From Allohoeflea poritis (GTDB taxonomy: Bacteria; Pseudomonadota; Alphaproteobacteria; Rhizobiales; Rhizobiaceae): 64,000 bases of DNA. The DNA is taken from positions 79,499 through 143,498 of the forward strand of contig NZ_JAPJZH010000013.1 of NCBI RefSeq assembly GCF_027889715.1, written 5' to 3'. Each line of letters begins with the position of its first letter. The first letter of the stretch is position 1. The notes below the pieces were generated by a model, which worked only from the letters and a program-made list of their open reading frames with translations, made no database searches and had not been told where the DNA came from. A program made the translations under genes and the position numbers. Of this stretch, positions 27,556 through 35,350 are shown in pieces.

Positions 27556-28608
27556 ATGAAAACGACATTCGTATCGACCCTGGCCATACAAAGCGCCCTG
27601 CGGCTGACCGTTCAGCGCGCCCAGGCTGAGATGATGAATGCCCAGACCGAGGCGACGACCGGCCGCCACGCCGATATCGGGCTGGAGCTGGGTGCGCAGA
27701 CGGCAAAGACCATTTCGCTGAACCGCGATGTGGCGCGGCTGCACACGATCATCGACAGCAATGCGCTCGTAACCAACCGCCTGTCGTCGTCCCAGAACGC
27801 GCTGGAGCAGATGGCGAACAGCGCCCAGCAGGTGCTCGACACGCTGATCAGCATGGTCGACATAAACGATCGGGGTCGTCTCGACGTGGCTGCCGAAACG
27901 GTGCAGACGGCCTTCCAGAACTTTACATCCTTCGCCAATTCATCGGCCAATGGCGAGTTCCTGTTCGCCGGCATCAACACCGATGTGAAGCCGCTTGCGG
28001 ACTACACGGAAGGCGGCTCGGCGGCCAAGGCAAGCTTTGACGCGGCCTATCTGGCCTATTTCGGCTTTACGCAGAATGACGCCGCCGCATCCGGTATCAC
28101 GACGGCGCAGCTTGATGATTTTCTGACCAATCAGGTGGAGCCTCTCATCCTTGGCGCGGGATGGAACACGGACTGGTCGAGTGCCGACGACCAGGTCATG
28201 ACCAACCGCATCAACACGAATGAAGTCATCGACAGCTCCGCCACGATCAATGCTGACGGGCCGCAAAAAATGGCCATGGCCTCGACGATCGTCATGGAGA
28301 TGCTCTCGACGCCGTTGTCGAGCGACACGCGCCAGGAACTTGTCGAGCGCGCCATCGACTATGTCGCACAGGCGATCACCGGAATAGATTTCCAGCGGGC
28401 GCAACTCGGCTTGTCCGAGCAGCGAATCGAAAAGGCCAATGATTCGATCCAGGTCCAGATAGACCTGATGTCGGTCTATATCGGCGAACTTGAAAATGTC
28501 GACGTTTACGAGGCTTCGACGCGTCTGACCCTGTTGCTGACGCAGGTCGAGACCTCATACACGCTGACAGCGAGGATCCAGCAGTTGAGTCTGACCAATT
28601 ACCTGTAG
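27556..28608 (+). CDS. flgL: Flagellar hook-associated protein 3, FlgL
   Basis: Second junction protein, flagellin-like at both ends, 350 residues. The N-terminus (QSALRLTVQRAQAEMMNAQT) and C-terminus (NVDVYEASTRLTLLLTQVET then SYTLTARIQQLSLTNYL) match FlgL/flagellin helices. It follows flgK directly, as is usual. Confidence 0.93.
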   Translation: MKTTFVSTLAIQSALRLTVQRAQAEMMNAQTEATTGRHADIGLELGAQTAKTISLNRDVARLHTIIDSNALVTNRLSSSQNALEQMANSAQQVLDTLISMVDINDRGRLDVAAETVQTAFQNFTSFANSSANGEFLFAGINTDVKPLADYTEGGSAAKASFDAAYLAYFGFTQNDAAASGITTAQLDDFLTNQVEPLILGAGWNTDWSSADDQVMTNRINTNEVIDSSATINADGPQKMAMASTIVMEMLSTPLSSDTRQELVERAIDYVAQAITGIDFQRAQLGLSEQRIEKANDSIQVQIDLMSVYIGELENVDVYEASTRLTLLLTQVETSYTLTARIQQLSLTNYL

Positions 28609-28653
28609 TCGGACGCGCAACGGAGAGTAACGGAGAGGGCGAAGGTAGCTGAA

Positions 28654-29001
28654 ATGTATCAGTTCTCATATGCGGAAGTGCAGCAAGATGCAGTTGCTGA
28701 CTCCAAGGACCGCGAACGGCAGGTTCTCGACAAGTCCATCAGGATGCTGGAGGAGGCGAAAGAGCACGGTCCGAAATCCCGCGAGTCAATAGAAGCCCTG
28801 TTTTTCGTGAACCGCGTCTGGGTGCGTTTCATCGAGGACCTCGGGTCACCCGAAAACGAATTGGAGCAGGAACTGCGCGCCAATCTTATTTCGATCGGCA
28901 TCTGGATACTGCGCGAGGCCGAGAAGATACGATCGGGTGAATCCCGGAATTACGAGGGCATCATCGATATTTCATCAATTATCCGGGACGGTCTGAAATG
29001 A
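28654..29001 (+). CDS. flaF: Flagellar biosynthesis regulator FlaF
   Basis: Small (115 aa) cytoplasmic protein that promotes flagellin synthesis or secretion in alphaproteobacteria and works opposite FlbT. It begins [20 protein letters not shown] and is entirely helical. Two copies of an AACGGAGAG element precede it (28619-28640), which make a strong purine-rich ribosome region. It overlaps flbT by 4 bp. Confidence 0.9.
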   Translation: MYQFSYAEVQQDAVADSKDRERQVLDKSIRMLEEAKEHGPKSRESIEALFFVNRVWVRFIEDLGSPENELEQELRANLISIGIWILREAEKIRSGESRNYEGIIDISSIIRDGLK

Positions 29002-29447
29002 AGAGTTCATTGCGCATTTCACTCAAGACCGGCGAGAAGATTTTCATCAACGGCGCGGTGCTCCGCGTCGACAGAAAAGTCGGCCTGGAATTTCTGAACG
29101 ACGTCACATTCCTTCTCGAGAACCATGTTCTGCAGCCCGAAGATGCATCGACGCCGCTGCGTCAGCTTTACTTCATCGTGCAGATGATGCTGATCAACCC
29201 GGAAGGCGCCGAGCAGTCCCATGCGATGTTCAAGAAGTCCATCGTCATGCTGCTCAACTGCTTCAGCAACGAGCAGATCCTGACCGAGCTCAAGCACATC
29301 GACGCCATGGTCACCGAGGGTCGTGTTTTCGAATCGCTCAAGGCGATCCGCGCCCTCTACAAGATCGAGGAAGACATTCTCAACAACCGGCAGATGCCGG
29401 TGGAAACGCTGGAAGACATCAAGAAGGAGATTGCGCCATGGCGGTAG
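28998..29447 (+). CDS. flbT: Flagellin mRNA regulator FlbT
   Basis: RNA-binding repressor of flagellin synthesis (149 aa). In Caulobacter, FlbT binds the 5' untranslated region of flagellin mRNA and promotes its decay. The sequence shows the family start ([20 protein letters not shown]) and the [20 protein letters not shown] block. The three flagellin leaders in this window share a hairpin that could be its target. It is coupled to flaF and overlaps flgD by 10 bp. Confidence 0.92.
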   Translation: MKSSLRISLKTGEKIFINGAVLRVDRKVGLEFLNDVTFLLENHVLQPEDASTPLRQLYFIVQMMLINPEGAEQSHAMFKKSIVMLLNCFSNEQILTELKHIDAMVTEGRVFESLKAIRALYKIEEDILNNRQMPVETLEDIKKEIAPWR

Positions 29448-29839
29448 AAGCAGTTTCTAACAGCGCCCATACGGGTTCCTCGGCGGCGGCGAGCGCGGCC
29501 GAAAAGGCCACGGTCGATTACGATACCTTCCTGCAACTGCTGGTCGCCGAGATGAAGAACCAGGATCCGACCGAGCCGATGGATTCGACCCAGTACATCT
29601 CCCAGCTTGCCTCGTTCTCGCAGGTCGAGCAGACCATTCAGACCAATGCGCGGCTCGAGGAACTCCTTGCATCGAATTCCGTCTCGCAGGCCGGATCGCT
29701 GATCGGCCGCACCGTGACTTCGAATGACGGGACCGTGACGGGTATCGTCGAGCAAGTCGAACTCTATGATGACGGCATTGTCGCTGTGCTCGATACCGGT
29801 GAGAAAGTCGTCATGGGTGCCGGGCTGACGGTGTCGTAA
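29438..29839 (+). CDS. flgD: Flagellar hook assembly scaffold FlgD
   Basis: Hook cap that guides FlgE polymerisation. This is a short form (133 aa) with the conserved N-terminal domain ([20 protein letters not shown], then [17 protein letters not shown]) and only a small C-terminal domain. The Tudor/Fn-like insert of enteric FlgD (about 230 aa) is absent, as in other rhizobia. Confidence 0.93.
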   Translation: MAVEAVSNSAHTGSSAAASAAEKATVDYDTFLQLLVAEMKNQDPTEPMDSTQYISQLASFSQVEQTIQTNARLEELLASNSVSQAGSLIGRTVTSNDGTVTGIVEQVELYDDGIVAVLDTGEKVVMGAGLTVS

Positions 29840-29848
29840 GGGCTGGGC

Positions 29849-30115
29849 ATGAGCGAGGCAGACGCACTCGACATCGTTCAAAAAGCCATCTGGACCATTC
29901 TGGCGGCCTCGGGCCCCGCGGTCTTTGTGGCCATGTTCGTCGGCGTCGGCATCGCGTTCCTGCAGGCACTTACGCAGGTTCAGGAAATCACGCTCACCTT
30001 CGTTCCGAAGATTGTCGCCATTCTGGTGACGGTCGCCGTCTCGGCCCCCTTCGTCGGCGCGCAGATCTCCAGCTTCACCAGCCTGGTCTTCTCGCGCATC
30101 GAAAGCGGCTTTTAG
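29849..30115 (+). CDS. fliQ: Flagellar biosynthesis protein FliQ
   Basis: Export-gate membrane protein, 88 residues, two hydrophobic hairpin segments (TILAASGPAVFVAMFVGVGI; FVPKIVAILVTVAVSAPFVG). In related rhizobia flhA and fliR follow directly. Here they lie 21 kb away at 51207 and 53291, separated by the CRISPR and metabolic region. Confidence 0.95.
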   Translation: MSEADALDIVQKAIWTILAASGPAVFVAMFVGVGIAFLQALTQVQEITLTFVPKIVAILVTVAVSAPFVGAQISSFTSLVFSRIESGF

Positions 30116-30218
30116 GGGTTCGGCCTGATACTTACGCTCTGAAACAAGCTTGATGCTTTTTCGAACAATCTACAAAGCTGGCGTCGCAGCGCGCAAAGGC
30201 CATATTTGGTCCGACAAG

Positions 30219-30243
30219 AAAAAGCGCCCGCCGGAGCGAGCGC
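30219..30243 (-). terminator. tracrRNA terminator
   Basis: On the minus strand GCGCTCGC-TCCG-GCGGGCGC forms an 8-bp stem (one G-U pair) followed directly by TTTTT. Confidence 0.85.
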
Positions 30244-30295
30244 CTTATTTGGTGCATATCTCAGCTTGTTAACGGCTGGACTGCGTTTTCTGAAC
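30219..30295 (-). ncRNA. tracrRNA, short form
   Basis: Read on the minus strand, 30295-30268 is the anti-repeat. TTCAGAAAACGCAG is an exact 14-base complement of the CRISPR repeat, then TCCAGCCG pairs with one mismatch and one wobble, and the final AAC pairs with the repeat's initial GTT across a bulge. A short linker/nexus (30267-30244) and a terminator with U5 follow. A promoter with -35 TTGACG and -10 TATCGT places the start at about 30295, giving about 77 nt. In crRNA sense the repeat therefore begins GTTGCGG, so crRNAs are read from the minus strand of the array. Ends are predicted, not measured. Confidence 0.8.
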
Positions 30296-30301
30296 AATGC
30301 G

Positions 30302-30330
30302 ACGATAGGCTGACTCTCGACAATCGTCAA
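30302..30330 (-). promoter_or_regulatory. Predicted promoter of short tracrRNA
   Basis: Minus strand -35 TTGACG (30330-30325), 17-bp spacer, -10 TATCGT (30307-30302). The predicted start is seven bases on, exactly at the anti-repeat. Confidence 0.55.
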
Positions 30331-30427
30331 ATGGGAAAGAGAGGCCGAAGCCCCTCTTTCCCGCACATGTTCAGAAACATAGTCCAGTCGCAACCACACA
30401 CCTTTTCTTGCAACCATCTGGCAAGAG

Positions 30428-30455
30428 AGTATTGTGCTACAACTTTATGTGTCAT
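30428..30455 (-). promoter_or_regulatory. Predicted promoter of long tracrRNA
   Basis: Minus strand ATGACA (30455-30450), 16-bp spacer, AATACT (30433-30428). The match is weaker than for the short-form promoter (5/6 and 4/6). Confidence 0.35.
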
Positions 30456-30592
30456 CGATTTAGTCAGCGCCGCAACTGATCAGGCCATGTAGTCGCGAAT
30501 TGCGATAGCGACCCGAAAACCCCAACACACAACCAAATTAGCTGACGCGGCCATGTCAGAATTTGCATTCATTAAGTAAAGGCGTTTGAGGA

Positions 30593-33500
30593 ATGAATAT
30601 AAGAACTCTCGGACTAGACTTAGGCACGAACTCGCTCGGCTGGGCCCTTATCGAGACGAAAGGAGAGCCCGGTGAAACCAGCGAAGGACGCGTTGTCGAT
30701 ATCGGCACGCGCATCTTTTCCGCCGCCGACATGGCGGGGCGCGATGCGAAGTCGAAGGAATCGCTTGCCGTCGCGCGCCGGCAGGCCCGGACCATGCGCC
30801 GACAGCGTGACCGGAGGCTGAAGCGCAAGAAGCGCCTTTTGAAGCAGCTTTCAGATTTTGACTTGATGCCGAAAAGCAAAGCGGAGCGCGACAAATTGAT
30901 CCGCGACACGGACGACGGCAAGGGCGGTGACCTGTCGGAGAGCGTTCTGGCGCTGCGGGCGAAGGCGCTGGACGAGCCTTTGACCCCGTACCAGCTCGGC
31001 CGCGTTCTGTTTCAGATGAACCAGCGACGCGGCTTCAAATCCAACCGCAAGACCGACGGCCGCGATAACGAGGCCGGGAAAATAGCTTCGGGCGTGTCGC
31101 GCTTGCAACATGCCATGGCTGCCGAAGGTGCCCGCACCTATGGCGAATTCCTTTACAAGCGGCGGCAGGCCGGCAAATCCGTGCGCACCCGCTTGCGGCC
31201 GGTGAGCGAGTTCAGCAGCGATCCGGAATTGAAGGGCGACGGGTACGAGTTCTATCCCGACCGCAGCGAACTGGAAACAGAATTCAAGGCGATCATGGAG
31301 GTGCAGGCGGGCCATCATTCGGAGTTGCTTGCTCCAAATAAGGTTGACGCGTTGCGCGAAACCATCCTGTACCAGCGGGATCTGGTGCAACCGAAAGTGG
31401 GCAAATGCAGCTATAATCCCGATGAACAACGGCTGCCCAAGGCGCATCCGTTGTTTCAGGCCTTCAGGCTCTACAAGGAAGTCAATGAGCTTGCCGTGAT
31501 CGGCGAGGATCAGAACCCGGTCAAGCTGACGCCGGAGCAGCGCGATATCCTGATTCTCAAGCTCAAGAGCGCAAAGACCGCCGGTTTTCCGGCGCTGCGC
31601 AAGCTTTTGAAGCTTGGCCCGGAGTACCGGTTTAACAAGGAGACGGACAACCGTACCAAGCTTGAGGGTGATGTCATCGCCGCCGCGCTTTCGCGTAAGG
31701 ATTGCTTCGGCCCCGCATGGAGCGAAAAATCCATAGACGAGCAGTGGTCCATCATCGAAAGACTGCGCGAGGAGTCCGATCCGCAGACACTGCACGCCTG
31801 GTTGCGCAATGATTACGGCCTGGATGACGGGCGCGCCGATGCGGTGATGAAAGTGCAATTGCCTGAAGGCTATGGCCGGCTCGGGCCGTCGGCGCTCGCC
31901 AACCTTCTCGATGCGTTGAAGCATGACACGGACGAGGATGGTAAAGTCATCACCGAGGCCGCGGCCGCGATCAAGGTTTATGGCCGCACAAATGCCGAGG
32001 ACGACCCGGATCGCGAAGCCCGCAGAACTCTGCCGAAATATCAGGAGATTTTGACCCGGCATATTCCGCCTGGCGAGGGCTCCGTCAGCGCGCCGCCCGA
32101 TGACAAGGACCCAGCCTATGACCGCCATATGGGCCGGATCACCAACCCGACGGTGCATATCGCGCTCAACCAATTGCGCCGGGTCGTCAACGCGATCATC
32201 CGCAAGCACGGTCGCCCGGATCGTATCGCCATTGAACTGGGCCGCGAGTTGAAACTCACCGACAAGCAGCGCGAAGAGGTCAACCGGGCGATCGGCAAGA
32301 ACACCAGAGACGCCGAGGAACGGTCTAAGAAACTGGAGGAACTCGGTCAGCCTGACACCGGCTATAACCGTCTGCGGCTGAAACTGTGGGAAGAACTCAA
32401 TCCGGACCAACCGCTGAACCGCGTCTGCATCTATTCCGGAGAGCCGATCACAATCGGCGACGTGTTCACGGCCGAGGTCGATGTCGATCACATCCTGCCC
32501 TATTCGCGCACATTGGACGACAGCCAGGCCAACAGGCTGCTCTGCAAGGCGCGCGCCAACCGGGTGAAACGCAATCGCGCGCCGTCTGAGGTAACGGAAT
32601 GGGACGGCGTCTACGACGATATTCTGGCGCGCGCCGGCAACCTGCCCAGGAACAAGCAATGGCGCTTTGCCCGCAACGCCATGGACCGCTTCGCCGATGA
32701 GGAAGGTTTCGCGGCGCGCCAACTGACGGACATGCAATATCTGTCGCGCATCGCGCTTTCGTACCTCGCCGCGCTGTATCCGGCCGGGCAGGCTGACATC
32801 GACGGTGTGTTGCGCCGTCACAATCGGGTCCGCGCCCTGCCGGGGCGCATGACGGAAATGCTGCGCCGCAAATGGGGACTGAACGAAATTCTCCCCGATC
32901 ACAACTACACAGAAGCGGTGAAACCGAAGAACCGCAAGGACCACCGGCATCATTCCATCGATGCCTTCGTCATCGCCTGCACCAGCCGCTCGATGATTCA
33001 GAAAATCGCGTCCGCATCGGAGGAAATCGAAGCGCAGGGAACGGAAAAGGTGCTGTCGAAGATACCTGATCCGTGGCCCGGATTCCGTGACGAATTGCGC
33101 GAACGGGTGCAGGCTTCCGTGGTCAGCCACAAACCGGATCACGGCACGGTGTCCCGCAAGGGCTACGCCGAGGGGAAAGGCCAGACCGCCGGACAATTGC
33201 ATAATGACACCGCTTACGGCTTTACCGGCGAGAAGGACGACAAGGGCAACGATCTCGTCGTACGCCGCGTTCCGATCACTGAGATAAAAAAAGCCGCCGA
33301 TATTTTCAGGATTCGCTGCAACAGCCATGGTCACTCTGAACTGCATGACCGCCTCTGGCAGGCAACGCGAGACCTTGAAGGCAAGGCCTTTGAAAAGGCG
33401 ATCCTCGATTTCGCCGGTACCGATGCGAAATTCAGGGGCATCCGTCATGTGCGGATCGTCGAGCCGCTGAAGACGATTCCTATCCGCGACAAGGCCGGGC

Positions 33501-33919
33501 GGGCCTACAAGGGCTACAAGGGCGACTCGAACTTCCGATACGATGTCTGGCGTTTGCCCAATGGCAAATGGGTGGCCGAGGTGGTTTCGACATTCGATGC
33601 GCATCAGCCCGGTTGGGCATCATCGGTTCGGGCAGAGCATCCCACCGCCAAAAAGCTGATCAGCCTTCACCAAAACGACATGGTGGCCGTCGAAAGGGAT
33701 GGCAGGCGGGTGATCTGCCGGGTGGTCAAATTTGGCGCCAATGGTCAGATTACACTTGCGGAGCATAGCGAAGCTGGAGCGTTAAAAAGCCGCGATGCTA
33801 ACGGCGCAGATCCGTTCAAATACATCTCACCGACAGCCGGCGGCCTGAAGAAACTCAAGGCCCGCCAGGTTCGCATCGACGAAATCGGTCAGGTGCAAGA
33901 TCCCGGCCCACGCGAATAA
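30593..33919 (+). CDS. cas9: CRISPR-associated endonuclease Cas9, type II-C
   Basis: RNA-guided double-strand DNA nuclease of 1108 residues, the compact size of subtype II-C. RuvC-I is at the start (GLDLGTNSLGWAL, D9). An arginine-rich bridge helix (RRQARTMRRQRDRRLKRKKR) follows, then RuvC-II (IAIELGRE, E548). The HNH domain has VDVDHILPYSR with D632 and H633, then the asparagines of SQANRLL and ARANRVK. RuvC-III is HHSIDAFVIAC (H787, D790). The C-terminal PAM-interacting region is complete. All catalytic residues are present, so it should be active. It lies upstream of cas1-cas2; no csn2 or cas4 is present, which supports II-C. Confidence 0.97.
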   Translation: MNIRTLGLDLGTNSLGWALIETKGEPGETSEGRVVDIGTRIFSAADMAGRDAKSKESLAVARRQARTMRRQRDRRLKRKKRLLKQLSDFDLMPKSKAERDKLIRDTDDGKGGDLSESVLALRAKALDEPLTPYQLGRVLFQMNQRRGFKSNRKTDGRDNEAGKIASGVSRLQHAMAAEGARTYGEFLYKRRQAGKSVRTRLRPVSEFSSDPELKGDGYEFYPDRSELETEFKAIMEVQAGHHSELLAPNKVDALRETILYQRDLVQPKVGKCSYNPDEQRLPKAHPLFQAFRLYKEVNELAVIGEDQNPVKLTPEQRDILILKLKSAKTAGFPALRKLLKLGPEYRFNKETDNRTKLEGDVIAAALSRKDCFGPAWSEKSIDEQWSIIERLREESDPQTLHAWLRNDYGLDDGRADAVMKVQLPEGYGRLGPSALANLLDALKHDTDEDGKVITEAAAAIKVYGRTNAEDDPDREARRTLPKYQEILTRHIPPGEGSVSAPPDDKDPAYDRHMGRITNPTVHIALNQLRRVVNAIIRKHGRPDRIAIELGRELKLTDKQREEVNRAIGKNTRDAEERSKKLEELGQPDTGYNRLRLKLWEELNPDQPLNRVCIYSGEPITIGDVFTAEVDVDHILPYSRTLDDSQANRLLCKARANRVKRNRAPSEVTEWDGVYDDILARAGNLPRNKQWRFARNAMDRFADEEGFAARQLTDMQYLSRIALSYLAALYPAGQADIDGVLRRHNRVRALPGRMTEMLRRKWGLNEILPDHNYTEAVKPKNRKDHRHHSIDAFVIACTSRSMIQKIASASEEIEAQGTEKVLSKIPDPWPGFRDELRERVQASVVSHKPDHGTVSRKGYAEGKGQTAGQLHNDTAYGFTGEKDDKGNDLVVRRVPITEIKKAADIFRIRCNSHGHSELHDRLWQATRDLEGKAFEKAILDFAGTDAKFRGIRHVRIVEPLKTIPIRDKAGRAYKGYKGDSNFRYDVWRLPNGKWVAEVVSTFDAHQPGWASSVRAEHPTAKKLISLHQNDMVAVERDGRRVICRVVKFGANGQITLAEHSEAGALKSRDANGADPFKYISPTAGGLKKLKARQVRIDEIGQVQDPGPRE

Positions 33920-33986
33920 GGCCGCTCGTTTACCATTTCTTAAGGTTGTTTTATTGAAGAGATGCAATTCATGGTAATTTTTGATC

Positions 33987-34907
33987 ATGGACCGCATCGT
34001 CGACATCTCCACCGAAGATCTCCACCTGGGCGTCTATCGCGGGTTTCTCACAATTGTCAAGGATCGCGAGGAGATAGGCCGCATTGCGCTGGATGATATT
34101 GGCGGCCTGATCACCCATGCTCACGGCCTGACCTGGTCCAACACCGTTTTCGTTCGGCTGTCGGAGTGCAATATCCCGGTTGTCATCTGCGCTCCGAATC
34201 ACGCACCAGTCACTTGCCTGTGGCCAATCGAGGGCCATCACCTTCAAGGGGCCAGGATGCGCGCCCAGGCTAATGCGAAACTGCCGCTCAAAAAACAGGC
34301 CTGGCAGAAGATCGTCGCCGCGAAAATTCGCAATCAGGGCGCTGTGCTGCAATCGGCCGGCCACGAGGCTGGCGCTTTCGAGATGTTGGCCAGGAAGGTT
34401 CGATCCGGTGATCCCGACAATCTCGAAGCGCAGGCCGCCCGGCGCTACTGGCCGATGCTGATGGGTGAAGAGTTCCGCCGCAATCGTGATGGCGGAGGTG
34501 TAAACGGTTTGCTCAATTACGGTTACACTGTTCTTCGTGCCATCATATCGCGAGCGATTTGCGCGGCCGGGCTTCATCCGACACTTGCCATTCATCATTC
34601 AAATCAGGCCAACGCCTTCGCATTGGCGGATGATCTCATGGAGCCTTACAGGCCGTTGGTGGATCGCATGGCGCTCAATCTGGCGCATGCGGGAAAGACG
34701 GGGGTCGACGGCGAAACCAAACAGGCGCTGGCCAATCTGGGAACACTGGATTTGGACACGGCGGAGGGGACGAGTCCGCTTAACGTTCAGGCGTCGCGTC
34801 TTGTACACTCGCTCGCGACCTCATTTACGGACGGTTCGGTGAAGCTTGATCTTCCACACCCCCCCGCCCCGCTCGTTCTGGCCGGACTCGGCCTCGAAGC
34901 TGAATGA
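33987..34907 (+). CDS. cas1: CRISPR integrase Cas1, type II-C
   Basis: Spacer-integration nuclease. From the ATG at 33987 (MDRIVDISTEDLHLGVYRGF) it has 306 residues; the frame opens two codons earlier at a TTG. The beta-sheet N-domain is followed by the helical catalytic domain with E147 (PDNLEAQAARRYW), the histidine of GLHPTLAIHHSN (203/204) and the acidic FALADDLMEPYRPL block. These are the expected metal ligands. It overlaps cas2 by 4 bp. Confidence 0.95.
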   Translation: MDRIVDISTEDLHLGVYRGFLTIVKDREEIGRIALDDIGGLITHAHGLTWSNTVFVRLSECNIPVVICAPNHAPVTCLWPIEGHHLQGARMRAQANAKLPLKKQAWQKIVAAKIRNQGAVLQSAGHEAGAFEMLARKVRSGDPDNLEAQAARRYWPMLMGEEFRRNRDGGGVNGLLNYGYTVLRAIISRAICAAGLHPTLAIHHSNQANAFALADDLMEPYRPLVDRMALNLAHAGKTGVDGETKQALANLGTLDLDTAEGTSPLNVQASRLVHSLATSFTDGSVKLDLPHPPAPLVLAGLGLEAE

Positions 34908-35278
34908 CCACTCTTTACACTGCAAGAAACGGGGAGGCGGGCGGTCCGACCCATTTGTCCGCCTATAGATTGATGTGGATGCTGGTTACCTTCGACCTTC
35001 CGGTAGAGACCAAGAAGCAACGCAAGGCGGCACATGATTTTCGCATGTTCCTGCTTGATCAAGGCTTTGAAATGAGCCAGTTTTCCAATTACATTCGCTT
35101 TTGCGCCGGTAAAGAACAGTTCGATGCTTACACCCGGCGGATAGAATCGAACCTTCCCGAGCGTGGCGATGTTTTCATATTCCAGTTCACTGACAGACAA
35201 TACGAGAATATCGTCCGATTTTCGGATCAAGCGCGACGAAAACGTCAGAAAAATCCCGGCCAGTTGGCGCTATTTTGA
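34904..35278 (+). CDS. cas2: CRISPR adaptation protein Cas2
   Basis: Cas1 partner in spacer acquisition. The ATG at 34904 overlaps the cas1 stop and gives 124 residues. The LSAYRLMWMLVTFDLPVETK block with the conserved aspartate after the first strand is typical of type II Cas2. A later ATG (34973) would give 101 residues but would remove the conserved LSAYRL part, so I prefer the first. It lies 72 bp before the array. Confidence 0.92.
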   Translation: MTTLYTARNGEAGGPTHLSAYRLMWMLVTFDLPVETKKQRKAAHDFRMFLLDQGFEMSQFSNYIRFCAGKEQFDAYTRRIESNLPERGDVFIFQFTDRQYENIVRFSDQARRKRQKNPGQLALF

Positions 35279-35350
35279 ACTCTTGGTGCATTTATGCGAA
35301 GCTGCGGCGGCCCAAAATCCCTTTGAAATCAGAAATTTGAGCCACCGTCT

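Larger units (their letters stand above)
30219..30421 (-). ncRNA. Candidate long tracrRNA with built-in repeat mimic (natural single-guide-like)
   Basis: Upstream of the anti-repeat, the minus strand at 30394-30369 reads like the CRISPR repeat: GTTGCG, CTGGACT, GTTT and CTGAAC in the same order. CTGGACT matches the anti-repeat exactly where the array repeat (TTGGCCT) does not. Mimic and anti-repeat could fold on each other. The 73-nt spacer between them contains a strong hairpin (30334-30362; 9-bp stem GGGAAAGAG/CTCTTTCCC with an inner GGC/GCC and tetraloop). A promoter-like pair (ATGACA at 30455-30450, AATACT at 30433-30428, 16-bp spacing) would start the RNA near 30421 and leave about 27 nt as a 5' guide. 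The layout matches tracr-L of S. pyogenes. The guide's function is inferred. Confidence 0.55.
30116..30592. other. Intergenic region fliQ-cas9 holding the tracrRNA locus
   Basis: 477 bp without a credible protein gene. It contains, on the minus strand, two promoter-like sequences, a crRNA-repeat mimic, the anti-repeat and the tracrRNA terminator, and on the plus strand the leader of cas9. The left part (30116-30215) shows nothing recognisable. Confidence 0.8.

Noticed and set aside
30267..30362. tracrRNA on the plus strand
   Set aside because: A plus-strand RNA would also carry a repeat-complementary stretch and a hairpin, but the minus strand has the promoter at the right distance, the U5 terminator and a crRNA repeat beginning GTT as in other type II systems.
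30851..33604. 917-codon open frame on the minus strand opposite cas9
   Set aside because: It is the antisense shadow of cas9, which has all Cas9 catalytic motifs; the antisense product has no recognisable domain.
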